A DNA stretch of 64,000 nt from Volvox africanus (taxonomy: Eukaryota; Chlorophyta; Chlorophyceae; Chlamydomonadales; Volvocaceae): NCBI GenBank assembly GCA_030268105.1, contig BSDZ01000094.1, positions 4,188,501 to 4,252,500 on the forward strand. Direction: 5' to 3'. Of the stretch, positions 9,801-21,625 are shown piece by piece. The first letter of the stretch is position 1. Every line of letters begins with the position of its first letter. The notes below the pieces were generated by a model, which had not been told where the DNA came from, did not search any database, and saw only the letters and a list, made by a program, of their open reading frames with translations. The position numbers and the translations under genes were made by a program.

Positions 9801-11963
9801 GTGCAATTTGTTCCACACTTCCGCCCGCCCGCTGCGTCTGTCGCAATCCATACATGGTTCCTTTTAGGCAGCTGCGCGATACGCACCGATCATCTGCATT
9901 ACGAAGTTGTTGTAATCCTGCTGAGTAGCCTGCCACACCGGCGGCAGGCCCATGCCGGCCGTGAACGGGACGTTCAGGACTGCGGGCGTACGTGTAATAT
10001 GAGAAGAGTAGGAAGTAAAGCAGCTGAAGACCAATACGGTAGCTAGGCAACAGTCCTCATACCATGCCCAATACCATGCCCAATACCATGCCTCATACTA
10101 TGCCTCATACCATACCATACGATGAGGCGCACATTTCGACACCGCGATAATTATTGTGACAACAGCCACGTGACGACAGGCCGACTGTGTCTGTGTGTGA
10201 CTGTGAGGTTTTGGCCTTGCCTACCGCGTACCGCACCAGAAGGTGCTGCCCTTTACGGTGATTTCGTTCCTGTTTTATTAGGACCATTTACAGAGCAACG
10301 GGCTTCTTACCCGACACGTCCAGGGGCCAGCCGAAGCCCGCCACGATGCCAGGGAAGCCGTTGAAATTGTTGGCATTGTTGCCGTTGTTCCAGTTGTTGA
10401 TATTGTTGGCATTGTTGACCCCGCCGCGGGCCGACGGCCACAGGTTTTGGCGGAAGATCCGGCTGGAGAGGCTCTCGGACGCGTTCCTGAAGGCGTTATT
10501 CACCTGCATCCCACCATCACTCAAGCAACATTGATGCAGTTTACGGCAATAGGTACAGCGTGTCGACGTTCTAAGGGCATCGCGAAACGGAGCCGGGGCC
10601 CGTGTACAGCATGATGAGTTACATCTGTACGTTTGCCCTCTCCCAGCATGTACAGCCACGTCGGAGCGCAGAATAGGCAGACAAGGACCGAAACCCCCAC
10701 ACTAGTCCACGTCAACGGACAGAGGCCGAATATCCGAACGGACGGGGCAAGGTTGCAGTTTATGCAACTAAGTTATGCACTAAGTTCTGCAACGAAGTTA
10801 TGCAACTAAGTTGGATGCAGCTAACAACAGAAGGCAGACCCACTGTAGAAGTTGAGACCCGCAAAAGACTTGCTGAGGTGGTGCTGCTGCACCTTAACTT
10901 GTGGAAATGTGTGCCGTAGAGTTGTACGACGACTAAACCCACCACATCGTTGAAGGCGACGGCGGCCTGTGCAGGTGACCTTAGCTTCCATACCCCGGAG
11001 GCCCCCGGGGTATGCTGCTCCGGAACCATTAGCTCCCGCAAAGCGGCATCTACACATCGTTGCATGGGAAATGAAGATACACAAGTAATAAGCCAGCAGC
11101 CGGAAATGCCCTTCGCTGAAACGAACATTCCGGTCGTCCGTACGTTTCGTAGATCCCGGCAGATCCTGGCCGGACCCACCATTCATCCTTAAGACTCATT
11201 TAAGGAATGAGATATATGAGGTTTCTAGTTTTACCTATATACTCATTCGTACACCAACACGTATATATTGCATGGATTCCAACTACAGATATCCAGTACA
11301 AGCACGGACCACGTCAGCTATTTGTTTCTTCGTATCGTTTTAAAATCAATACGTCCTCACCGTCCTTGGGGAGTGCAGCTGCGATGCTGTCTATGGTCTG
11401 TTGGTCGGTGCCGATGATCTGCAGCGCGGACACAATGGCGTCGACGCCACCGGCCCTAGGCGACGGTGGAGCAGCGCTCTCGGGGCCGGTGTTGCTGGTG
11501 GCCCCAACGCTGCTGCTCCCGGTACCACTGCCGCTGATGCCGCCATCAGCCGTAATGATGGGTCCCAGATCCAAGACACCCTGCTGCTGTCATCAATGCA
11601 TAGCAGTCATATACACGTATCCGTAGTAACAGGGATACAGGGGTACAGGGGTTTACAATTGACGCGCTTGTTTAATGCTTTCTGCATAAACTCAAGGAAT
11701 GCTTGTGAAAAGCAAGGCTGTGTGTGCTGGGGGAAAGCGGCCCCGATGGCAGCAGTTGTGTGCCAATCAGGAGCACCAACTCGAAAGGTAGTGCGGGCCA
11801 GTCCCCTTAGTAAGGCTTCCATGCCGCGTCCCGCCCTGACATCAATCGACCGCACGCGTTGGCAGCTTACCTGCCCCTGAGCTTGCGCTTGTACTGGTTG
11901 GCACATAACAAGGATCACCAGAATCGCACACGATAGGGCGAAATTCGGAGTTGAGGCCACCAT
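6802..11963 (-). CDS. Secreted Asn-rich protein of unknown function (9 exons, 489 aa)
   Basis: I do not recognise this protein. Exons: 11963-11871, 11580-11361, 11049-10943, 10503-10311, 9979-9887, 9162-9063, 8561-8463, 7688-7340, 7017-6802. Every junction is GT-AG and in phase, the sum is 1470 nt, and the last exon ends in TGA. Exon 1 encodes a signal peptide: MVASTPNF, then a hydrophobic core (ALSCAILVILVM), then QPVQAQAQ. Next come a Ser/Gly/Pro linker, an Asn-rich stretch around residues 170-190 (NNANNINNWNNGNNANN), amphipathic helical segments (RNFAKQVDTFQKQAQDKAQ), a CC pair in exon 8, and a charged, Asn-rich C-terminus. No membrane segment follows the signal peptide, so secretion or wall location is inferred. 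The donor of exon 8 could also lie 3 nt earlier. Introns carry microsatellites and a foldback element. Confidence 0.75.
7770..7855. repeat. (GTATGT)n microsatellite
   Basis: Tandem gtatgt with gtacat variants, in intron 7 of the secreted Asn-rich gene, directly abutting the left end of foldback element copy 1. Confidence 0.9.
7861..8373 (+). mobile_element. Foldback/MITE-like element, copy 1
   Basis: Shares its left end (ccactggcgg, gcctcagt), the block gatgcaatatatcgcat, the block gggtacctcagaaccggcca and its right end (ctgcctgacccgt, gataac) with the inverted segment 62655-62976. It has a hairpin at 8275-8308 (CTACTGCTG arms). The interior is about 190 bp longer than copy 2. No coding capacity. 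It lies in intron 7 of the secreted Asn-rich gene. Confidence 0.8.
9283..9450. repeat. TA-rich low-complexity block
   Basis: Runs of TA dinucleotides and taatat motifs in intron 5 of the secreted Asn-rich gene. Followed at 9493-9537 by an imperfect hairpin. Confidence 0.85.
10053..10119. repeat. Short tandem repeat of an ataccatgcc(c/t)(a/c) unit
   Basis: About five degenerate copies of a unit of roughly 13 bp in intron 4 of the secreted Asn-rich gene. Confidence 0.8.
10764..10815. repeat. Short tandem repeat of a tgcaactaagtta unit
   Basis: About four degenerate copies of a 12-13 bp unit, in intron 3 of the secreted Asn-rich gene. Confidence 0.75.
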
Positions 11964-14317
11964 TTTTCACTGTTTCCTATTCGTCACGCGGAATTACAGG
12001 TGGTCGCTGTTAGGCTGCTGGGTCGCGGTAGCAGGCTAGTGATTGTGAGGAATGTTGTTACTGAATGCCCGTCAGAAATGCTTGGTAATGTGAGTGGTAA
12101 AGTAATTGGGACGAATGATTGACTTCGGAAGGGTTGAGATGCGGCGCAATCAACAACTAGAAAGGAAGGTATTGTTTCTGCGGGGACCCCAAGAAATCAC
12201 TGGGTCCACAGACTGGTCACGAGCGAAGAGGAGACCGAGGTACTGGATCCCTGCAGGAAAGTGGTAAGATCAATGCTACTTGACAGACATTTAGGTTGGA
12301 ATGAACTATATAAAAGCTCATTTGCGCAGTGGTCATTGATGGGTTATTCTGGTTGGAGTGCGGCCGGACAGTCGGAGCCGACCTCGCTTGTCACGTACGG
12401 TAAGAGCGCGTCGGCGACCGCCCGTCAACACGTCGCGTGGGGGTCCGAGATATGAGTATATATAGCCCTATATACCCCTATATATATGTATATATATGCA
12501 TATATACATATATACATATATACGTATATGTATATTACCCTAAAACCATATATATATTAGAGAGAGAGAGAAGGTTAGTGGTGTCATGTGTGCGAGTGTT
12601 TGGAAAGGACCGTCGGGGGGCTTAGGGTTAATTGCATGTCGTCGAAATCTGCTCAATACCGGCCATCCAGATGCGGGCATGGCGGCACATTTCGACTGCA
12701 ACGTTGGATTTAGAATCATAACGATAACCTTGTTAATAATTTCCTAAGGAGGTGGTATCAGTGACGCAAATCGTTCCCGAAGGTTTTCCAGACGCGTGTT
12801 GCTCCGTTGGCCTGCCCGCCTATCATGCATAGGTTCCTTGCATTATTTTCATTCCTTATATGATCTTATATACTGAATTTCTTATACTATTTTTACGAAG
12901 TTTTACAATGTAATTGACCGAATGGGCCACGTATCAACGAACATGTAACCTCACGTAATCGGTAGTCCAATGCATGTCTTCCTTGCCCCGCCTTGCCGTA
13001 ATGTATGATTTAACTTCATGACATAAACATATGCAATTCATTTAGTTTCTACGTCCCTGTATGTCTATGTATTCAAGATGATATTGTCTCGTTGTCCCGT
13101 TGTTCCGGGATTCTACGGTGTATACCGACGCCGACCAAAACACATAGCGCATTGCGCGCAATGTTTTTTCCGTCAGTTTTAATACGTATTATAATAATCG
13201 CTATGACGACATTTTTAAGGATTTATTTGCTTTCGGGGACCGTTCCGAACAGGAGAGATAGATCCGGATTAATCGACATGACCTGTCCTCTGACTGAATT
13301 GGCGCACGCTTGCCTGATGTTCACAGCATGCAAGGCCAAACATATTTTGCAATAGGAAGCGGCCATGTAGGCATCATGGTATCATATGTAAATGCATCAT
13401 GCCTAATAATCATACATGCCCATTGTCGCTTATAAAAGACCAGCACAATTCCGCTATGTTATAGTTCCTTCCTGAAGTTGTGTTCCTTACTGTTCGAACT
13501 TCTGAGTGATCCTTCGGCTAGTCCACAGCATGAGCAGATCATTACAGCGAGTTTGATCTAAACGAGCTTTGTCGGCGTATCCTATATTATATGCACATAG
13601 AATGCGCCGACATCATCATATATATGACCCTAATATTATATATATATATATATGTGGTTTATAGGGTATATATATAGGGTATATATATAACATATAATAC
13701 ACATAGATATGTGTGTGTATTAGTTTATTGTCGGACACACGGACGTCATGCGCGCCGACGTACGTCAGGACGAACAAGCGCTCAAATTAGGTGATCAGGT
13801 GTGATGACCGGGGCCCACACCCCTCCGCATGCCGCCCACCAATAATTGCGATAGTTTGCACCATACGACTTGCAAATATCGATATCCCTGCTCTCGTCTT
13901 ATAGTTGAAAAAAGCAAGGTGTTGCCGTTTACTTCAACTAGCCACGTACAAATCGCAAGCACTCAACTGTGCTTGGCAAGTAGGGACAAGATCCAGCCAT
14001 ATATAAAGGACGGTTCGGTGCTCGCTCGTGCCTCCACGGGCCCCGATCTAACGTAAACAAAACATTTGCGTGCGTATCTATCTCGACATAACGCAATCAA
14101 CTTCACCTCACTCCTTCCATCCGGCCCTCCACCTAGCAAGGAAACCAGCAGACAGACACCACCAGCTAGCTAGATAGCGCAGGTAGTTAGATAGCGCACG
14201 CACGCAGCAGGCAGGTTTGCTCATGATAACTCTTATGCCTATGTGCGACACCGCCCCGGTAAACTTAAAACAGCGAGTTTCGCAACTACTTGATGGAGAC
14301 AGTAGTGTGAATCTCAG
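11964..14317. other. Intergenic region
   Basis: It holds the presumed promoter of the minus-strand secreted protein gene (just right of 11963), TA-rich microsatellites (12457-12556 and 13615-13695) and a short GA tract. I see no exon chain and no recognisable gene. Confidence 0.55.
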
Positions 14318-14350
14318 TTGACGTACAAGCAGCAGGCAGCAGGCCGGGTC

Positions 14351-14512
14351 ATGGCGCGGCTGGCGCTTCTCCTCATAACTACTGCGGCGACGGCGGCACT
14401 CTCCGGGAACGTTTGCCAGGGCCAAACACTGGCGAGGGCTGATTTACACCTGCTGCGGCCGCCCACAGCTCATAGGACTTACATGGGCTTGAATGTCTTG
14501 CTCATAAGCTAG
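14351..14512 (+). CDS. Possible small secreted ORF or first exon
   Basis: A 53-residue open frame begins MARLALLLITTAATAALS, a plausible signal peptide with a possible cleavage site near the C-Q-G-Q region. No downstream exons with matching phase were found. It could be chance, or the first exon of an unrecognised gene. Confidence 0.2.
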   Translation: MARLALLLITTAATAALSGNVCQGQTLARADLHLLRPPTAHRTYMGLNVLLIS

Positions 14513-14530
14513 GAACCATTCGCTTGATTG

Positions 14531-14552
14531 GTAAATTAAAATTTTAATTTAC
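14531..14552. repeat. Perfect 22-bp AT palindrome
   Basis: GTAAATTAAAA followed by its exact reverse complement. The flanks gattg and caatc are also complementary, so a longer imperfect hairpin is possible. Confidence 0.9.
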
Positions 14553-14742
14553 TAAAACAATCAACATCGATTGGACTGGGTGTCTTCCTAGGGGGTGGAG
14601 GGTGTCTTCCTAGAACGGAGCAGCAGGGTGTTGTCTCATGCTCTAAGGAAGAGCTCGCGAGTTAACGTCAGCATATCATACAGTATGCTAGATAACTGTA
14701 GTGGGTCGTCATTCTACCCGGTAAATATTGCTGCTCCAAACA

Positions 14743-14905
14743 TGGAGTTGACCGCTTTACAGGAAAACATTCTAGATGACATAGATAGTACACCCGAAGA
14801 CACGCTATCGTACACTCTGTAGTACACCACAACAAGATTTATCGGAAGGTCCTGGTTCGGGAAAGCTGCATTTATTCATTAGTCTTACAAACATGATGCC
14901 TCCAG
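14743..14905 (+). pseudogene. Possible degenerate P-loop helicase fragment
   Basis: Reads LTALQENILDDIDS in one frame and, after a stop, SEGPGSGKLHLFISL in another. This resembles the start of a Pif1/Helitron-type helicase (Q motif, then a Walker A GPGxxGK). It is too short and broken to classify, and the similarity rests on about 30 residues. Confidence 0.25.
14885..14889 (-). terminator. Candidate TGTAA polyadenylation signal for the OPR gene
   Basis: TGTAA on the minus strand about 315 nt past the OPR stop codon at 15205. Confidence 0.35.
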
Positions 14906-15204
14906 TCGACTGACCAGTAAGCGGCTTCTTAGTCCAGCACAGGCAGCCCTTGGATAAAAAGACACGGACGCTAAACCCGGTCTAGAAATCTGCTCAATCA
15001 CTCTTTCAATAAACCTAGCACCCCCTCGTTGTAACGCGCGTGCTCTTCATCCTGAAACACATGGGCAGATGAACGCCAGCACAGAACAGTGCCCCAAATG
15101 TATACACACAGCCTCACCCCGTCCTCCCCCCGGCTACCAAACAAAGCCCCGCACGTACGCAACTATATCCAAAGAGAAGAAATTGAAACACAAGGACTCG
15201 TTGG

Positions 15205-18200
15205 TTAGGCGTCCAGAGAGCTGAAGAAATCCTGCACGGCTGCCCTATACCCAAACACGACCTTCAACTGCGCCTCCGGGCCCAACTCCTCCCAGCGTTT
15301 CCGGAGCGCCAGCAAAAACTGCCGCGGGGGCACGCGAACCTTCACACCAGGAACCTCCGCGCTCTTGGCCTTTCCCCTTCGGCGGCGACGCAGCAACACC
15401 GCTGCGTCCAGTCCCGCTGCCTCAACTTCAGATGGTGATGCTGAGGATGGAGCGGGTGAATCGGTGGTCCGGTCTGTAGCGGCAACGGTGGAGGCGGCGG
15501 CGAGACCGGCGTCCTGCGCTGGCGCGTCCTGAGCACGCCGTGACAGCCGCTCGAACTGTTGGTTTGCGCCGAGAACCACAAACGCAACGTCCGTGGCAGT
15601 GAGCGTGTGGACTTCGCGGTGCAGCTTCTTCCAAACCTGCACGTGGGTTATATGTGTGGCAGGTACACATTATTGCTGAGCCCACTAGCTCAAGCCAGCC
15701 AAGCCTAACCTAGCACGGCGCAGCACACACAGGTCTCCAGGCGAGTGGCGATGAGGCATGACAGGGCAGGCAGGCATGCACTGGGAATCATTGGCCTGAT
15801 GGCCAACGAAAAATCTCCCCAATGGATGAAGCAGAGGCGCAACGGTGCGTGGGAGAGGTATAGGACATCACCGCCGGATGCTTTGAATCCTGGGGGTGCA
15901 ACAAAGGGAAGGGGGTCCTACGGGTTGTAGGAGCCAGGAAACGGCGAGGGCTTTTCAGCAGCCCCAGGAATCAAAGCACCTGACGGCGACGATGTCCCAC
16001 ACCTCTACCCATAACTCCCCCTCCGTGCCTAAAAGCCCCTCGGCCCGTCTGCCGTTCTCTGACAAGACCCTAACCCAGAGTTTCCAGCTCCCGTATCCAT
16101 CACCCGGCCGGCCCCTCAAATGCGCACCTGCGGCGCCCACATCGGAGGCGGCATGCGCATATGTGCCCATGCGAATAGGAAGCGTGCAATCGCCTCGGGA
16201 CTGCTGTGCGGAAGCTGCTTCTCAAATGCCTTCAGAATAGTGGTCTTCCAGGTGCTCCAGGGTGCCACTCTCAGGTGCACGAGAGACACAAGGATGTTGG
16301 ACAGCGCCTGGCCGTCACAGCGGGGGATCACCCGTCCCGCCACTGCCAGCAACCTGGACGCCTTCACAACGTGGGCGGAATGGGATGAAAAAGCTGAATA
16401 AGATGCGGTACACAGAAGTACGGGCATGTAGAAAAGAGGGGTGTAGGAGGTGGGGGATGTGGGCGGGAGAAGCCCGGCGAGATGGCAAGTGGCGACGATT
16501 GCGACAGGGTTAGTATCAGAATAAGCACACTCGATTCGGCAGCTCAGGGAGGGACACAACGCCCTTTAAGAATCATAAACATGTGAGCCCCACCATACCT
16601 GATAATCAGAAGACGGCCGGAACCCTAATTGGGGCAGCGAAACGAAGACATCCTGGCACTGCGGCCCGCTCAGATAGTTACCATACTTCACGGCGCTGCA
16701 CAAGCAACCGGGAACGGGGCCGGGATGGCAATGGGGGGAATCCGGATGTCACGGAATCTTTGAGGGGGAAAGGAGGAGACCTCGGCAACGCAAACGTGGA
16801 CACCAGGCAGGGAAGGCAACAATGCGGCCGTCCGTCCCTCAGTGGCTTGATCAGCCAGAAGGTGCGCCGCAGCGTAATTAAGCGGTGAAGCGAGGCGATA
16901 TAATGAGATATGATGCGATATCAATAAAGTTTGAAAGAGTTGAAGATGGACGCATGCGATTCGGCAACCAAACGGCCGGTAAAGGTGCCGGTAGTGAAGC
17001 GGGCGGCAAACAAAATATGCCTCTATGAATCTCTCCTCCTTCAGATGGCTCGGATTGTCCCACATTCGCCACTCGGGGCTGCTTCCACAACCCTCTCTTT
17101 CTCCCTGCTCCCTCCCGCTCCCGACCCACAAGCGCCCTCACCGGAATACGGCCTTGCTGACCAGGAGCGCGGGCACCATTGGCATGGAGTTGGGGCACTC
17201 TCTCCTCAGGTGACTCAAAGCCCATAGCGTGTTGGTGACGCCCTGAGGTCATGGGGGCCACAGCAGGGGACGGGGAAGGGGCAGCCAGGGGCAGGGAACG
17301 AGAGGGCGCCAAAAGATCAGAAGCCCCAGGAAGAGCATGTGCCGGATGCACTTGACACGGGCGAGTTCTGCGTGTCATTGGAGTGTTGCTGGAAATACTG
17401 GATGGGGGTTAGGGATCGAGGGCAGGGGGAGGCGAAAGTTACACATAGGCAGAAGGGACGAAGCACAAGCAGTGCTGGGAGGGGAAAGGGTCTATTCCTT
17501 AAAAGGCAGCATCGCCTTGCGCCCGGCATGACCATTCGCCTTCTCCTGGGTAACACCTTCAACCCCCCCCCCCGTGCAAGTGGCGACCACCCTACTCGTA
17601 GGTTAACGCCAAGCTCTGTAGGAAATCCGCAACGCACACACATATACACAACGCAGCCCCCATACAAAGCCCCCATACAAAGCCCCCATACAAAGCCCCC
17701 ATACAAAGCCCCCATACAAAGCCCCCATACAAAGCCCCCATACAAAGCCCCCATACAAAGCCCCCATACAAAGCCCCCATACAAAGCCCCCATACAAAGC
17801 CCCCATACAAAGCCCCCATACAAAGCCCCCATACAAAGCCCCCATACAAAGCCCCCATACAAAGCCCCCATACAAAGCCCCCATACAAAGCCCCCATACA
17901 AAGCCCCCATACAAAGCCCCCATACAAAGCCCCCATACAAAGCCCCCATACAAAGCCCCCATACAAAGCCCCCATACAAAGCCCCCATACAAAGCCCCCA
18001 TACAAAGCCCCCATACAAAGCCCCCATACAAAGCCCCCATACAAAGCCCCCATACAAAGCCCCCATACAAAGCCCCCATACAAAGCCCCCATACAAAGCC
18101 CCCATACAAAGCCCCCATACAAAGCCCCCATACAAAGCCCCCATACAAAGCCCCCATACAAAGCCCCCATACAAAGCCCCCATACAAAGCCCCCATACAA

Positions 18201-19563
18201 AGCCCCCATACAAAGCCCCCATACAAAGCCCCCATACAAAGCCCCCATACAAAGCCCCCATACAAAGCCCCCATACAAAGCCCCCATACAAAGCCCCCAT
18301 ACAAAGCCCCCATACAAAGCCCCCATACAAAGCCCCCATACAAAGCCCCCATACAAAGCCCCCATACAAAGCCCCCATACAAAGCCCCCATACAAAGCCC
18401 CCATACAAAGCCCCCATACAAAGCCCCCATACAAAGCCCCCATACAAAGCCCCCATACAAAGCCCCCATACAAAGCCCCCATACAAAGCCCCCATACAAA
18501 GCCCCCATACAAAGCCCCCATACAAAGCCCCCATACAAAGCCCCCATACAAAGCCCCCATACAAAGCCCCCATACAAAGCCCCCATACAAAGCCCCCATA
18601 CAAAGCCCCCATACAAAGCCCCCATACAAAGCCCCCATACAAAGCCCCCATACAAAGCCCCCATACAAAGCCCCCATACAAAGCCCCCATACAAAGCCCC
18701 CATACAAAGCCCCCATACAAAGCCCCCATACAAAGCCCCCATACAAAGCCCCCATACAAAGCCCCCATACAAAGCCCCCATACAAAGCCCCCATACAAAG
18801 CCCCCATACAAAGCCCCCATACAAAGCCCCCATACAAAGCCCCCATACAAAGCCCCCATACCGACCCCTGAATTGCACATGTACACAAAACACACGCACA
18901 CGCAGCCGGTCCATGGAGAAGCAAGGGGTAGAGTTTCACATCTTTGTTACTGTGTTTAGTTTGGCCGCCCAGTTGCCCCTAATAGCGGGTGGATACTCAA
19001 GGGGTGGATATGCCTAGCTGTTGCGAGGGTCCACACGGGGTTGCGCCAATGAGGCAGAGGCAAAGAGGCGCCAATCAGTACGGCAGGAGACAGTGTATGT
19101 GAGGTCCCTCCGTACCACCGCTTTCCTTTCCCCCCGTGGATGGGAGACGTGCGTGCACGCGCCTCGGGGTTTTGCCCTTGTTGATGCTGCGGATTTACTG
19201 CAGCCGACAGCTGGTCCTCACGGCTCTCTTCCCAATTGCGCAGAAGTGGAGTGCTTTTGGGGTCTTTCCGTCATAGCTGGATCAGCTGCGCCCTTGGCCA
19301 CAGAGCCAGGCCCAGGTAAATGTGTTACATACACACAGACACAGAGACACACAGACAAACATGCGTCCCGCACATACCTGCACATCTGGCTTCTCCTTCT
19401 GTTCGCCCAGGACCAGCGACCCAATCTTCTCCCACATCGGCGGCCAGAAGTCCTTAATGGGCGGTGTGAAACGCAGCAGCGCCAAGCCCAGCAGCACATT
19501 GGATATCTGCTGCGGCCGGTTTGCACGCGGCAGCTCCTTCAGCAACGCGATGCACAGCTGTTG

Positions 19564-19598
<35 letters not shown>

Positions 19599-21513
19599 AG
19601 GCGGAAGGGGGCCGGAGGGGTTCAGACGAGAACTAGTCAAGAAGTGGTAAGACCGTGGAGAATGTGGAGACAACGGGAGGGAGCTCGCTAAACATCAGCC
19701 TGACCACCAGGAGAGAGACTCTGGTGTGGCCCACACCACACACGTGCAGTAGCGCGCGCAGCTTGTCCATCTCGGCCCCTCCAGACGGCGCCATGGGGAC
19801 CCCAACTGAATCACCACTCATCATTCATAACTTCATCTCCTTGTGCGCCTCCCGAGAGGATTAGAGCCGCCGAGGCACATGCGCGTGTCAGTGACTCATA
19901 TCATTGAGTTCTCACAACAATCCTTGTCCCCATATTCCCCCATTATCTCCATCCTCCATGCGGAAGCCTCACCCCACCACGACCTCACCCGTGTCATGAA
20001 CATGCCCTGGGGCTGGTAACCCAGGCGCCCCAGCGCCCAAAACACATTGGAAATATCTTGCATACTGAACTCTGAGAGCTTACTCCCAGCGGCGACCGCC
20101 CACGCCTCCAGCAGCGCCTCCGAAACCAGGAGTGATGATTGTCGGCCACTGGCCGCCGCTTCCGCTTCCGCCTTTGCCGCTGCAGCGGCGGCGGCGGCTT
20201 CTAATGCCTTCTTGCCGCCGCGGACCCGTAACGGTTTCGCCTCCGCATCCGCCTCCAATTCCGACGTCGACGCCGACGCCGGCGCCGCCTCCACATTTCC
20301 CCATTGCATCCCCCCACGGACCCCCGCCACCGCCTGCTCCGCACCGCCCGTGCTTGCACATTTGACGTCCCCATTTGCTCCGGTTAGAGCGGCAACCCCT
20401 GCGCTGCTACTGTTAGCTAGGCGGCTGGGGTCCGCGCCATCACATTTCAGCTTAGCGGCGGCCCACACCAGGTTGGCCAGTCCACGCGGTGCCATGTCCG
20501 CTAGCATCGCCACCGTTGTGACCGCCTCCATGGAGTTCACGAAGGCTGCCAGCGCGGGAAGCTCTGGGCGCTGTGGTGCCGCTGCCGCCCAAGGTTGCAG
20601 TTGGTAGGAATTGGACGAGCTTGTCCCGGCGGCTTCAGGGGCGGACGCATGTGATTCAGCTGCTGGCGGCGGCGGCAGCGGCTCCGACACGAGCTTGGCT
20701 AGACGTGTCCACAACTGCAGTGGCATGACAGGTAGTCGTGAGGAGTCATGGGTGGGGAAAGACCAAGAAGCTGTCAGCCAATAAGGGAGTCCCTGAGTGA
20801 CAGTGGGAGCTGCTGCATGCTTTCTCTGAAGCGCATCTGTTTGTTTGTCGTGCGAGTGTTCCAAAGTCAATAACGTCACTGTTTCCCTGTATCAAAATAT
20901 ATTGGGTTCTGGCAGCATTGGCACCCGCCTTTTCAGGAGCCTCTAACATCACACCACCATGAGGGTCTCCTGACGAGAGACTCACCGTTGCTATGTGAAT
21001 TGCATTCATGTCATTTTGTCGCCCTTCTTCCAACAAATCCTGCAACTCCTCTATGGACGATGCGTTGGAGATCTGGAAAGTAAGTCTCCGCGGTTGAAAT
21101 GTATGGCTGCTGCGAGCAGTGGGAGCACTGCCCCTTGATCCGTCGCCGCTACCTGAAGCTGAGGCAGGGCTCGCACCCTTGACGGCTGCGTTACCAAATC
21201 GTTTCCGGCTAAGCGCAGGCGATGGCTCCACGAACGAGCTGGTGGTTGCGCGGCCACTGCTTGCGGCCCGCTCAAGCTTTGCGGCATGTTCACTGGACAA
21301 GGAGGATGCCGTGTCAGTCACCACGGAAATGGGTACGGAATCAACAGTGCCTTGCACCATGTTACGCAGCCGGTTGTTGGAATGGACTCCCTCCCATGTG
21401 GAGAGCTGCTCAAAAGAATGTAATGCAGAGTCCGAGGAGCGCGGAGACGGTGCCGCGACGCTGGCAACGTAAACGGCATGGCTGCCCCGAAGGCGCAGAG
21501 TGGAAAGCCGAAC
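15205..21513 (-). CDS. Octotricopeptide-repeat (OPR) protein, probable organellar RNA-binding factor (8 exons)
   Basis: OPR proteins bind organelle transcripts and control their stability, processing or translation. Exons: 21513-20986, 20714-19973, 19805-19744, 19557-19378, 17242-17142, 16695-16599, 16361-16128, 15636-15205. All junctions are GT-AG and in phase, giving 2376 nt (791 residues plus an unlocated N-terminus). Typical repeats are seen: ISNVFWALGRLGYQP, LANLVWAAAKL, ISNVLLGLALLRFTPP, VTNTLWALSHLR, CQDVFVSLPQLGFRP, LSNILVSLVHLRVAP and IARFLFAWAHMRMPP. Exon 2 also holds Ala/Ser-rich linkers. The C-terminus (KVRVPPRQFLLALRKRWEEL) has no recognisable RAP domain. The model starts at an acceptor (21513). 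A start ATG at 21625 is possible but would need an unusually short intron, so the N-terminal transit peptide remains unresolved. Confidence 0.8.
17657..18861. repeat. 13-bp minisatellite, 92 perfect copies
   Basis: The unit CCCCCATACAAAG is repeated from 17657 to 18852 (1196 nt, exactly 92 units), followed by a 9-nt partial copy. No variant unit is seen. Because 13 is not a multiple of 3 and the unit lacks stops in any phase, all frames are open on both strands, which produces artefactual ORFs of 400-540 codons (13-residue periods such as KAPIQSPHTKPPY). It lies in the 2.1-kb intron of the OPR gene between 19378 and 17242, so it should not be translated. Confidence 0.97.
19561..19597. repeat. 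(TTG)n(GTG)n trinucleotide tract
   Basis: On the plus strand four TTG units run into seven GTG units. On the minus strand this lies immediately upstream of the acceptor of the OPR exon that starts at 19557. Confidence 0.9.
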
Positions 21514-21625
21514 CTGTAGATAGCCGTTTCAAGGGTTAATTATTGACGTGAAGTGCCTCGATGATGCGTCCCGGCTCAACGTGTGCTTCTTTGGCCTTCT
21601 GACCAATAATGGCCGGCGGCGCCAT

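Noticed and set aside
17317..18939. Very long open frames (400-540 codons, both strands) across the minisatellite
   Set aside because: They result from a stop-free 13-bp unit that cycles through all frames, and the array lies in an intron of the OPR gene with matching exon phases on both sides.
20047..20607. 186-codon plus-strand frame opposite an OPR exon
   Set aside because: It is the antisense shadow of the Ala-rich exon 19973-20714, whose OPR motifs and splice phases are clear on the minus strand.
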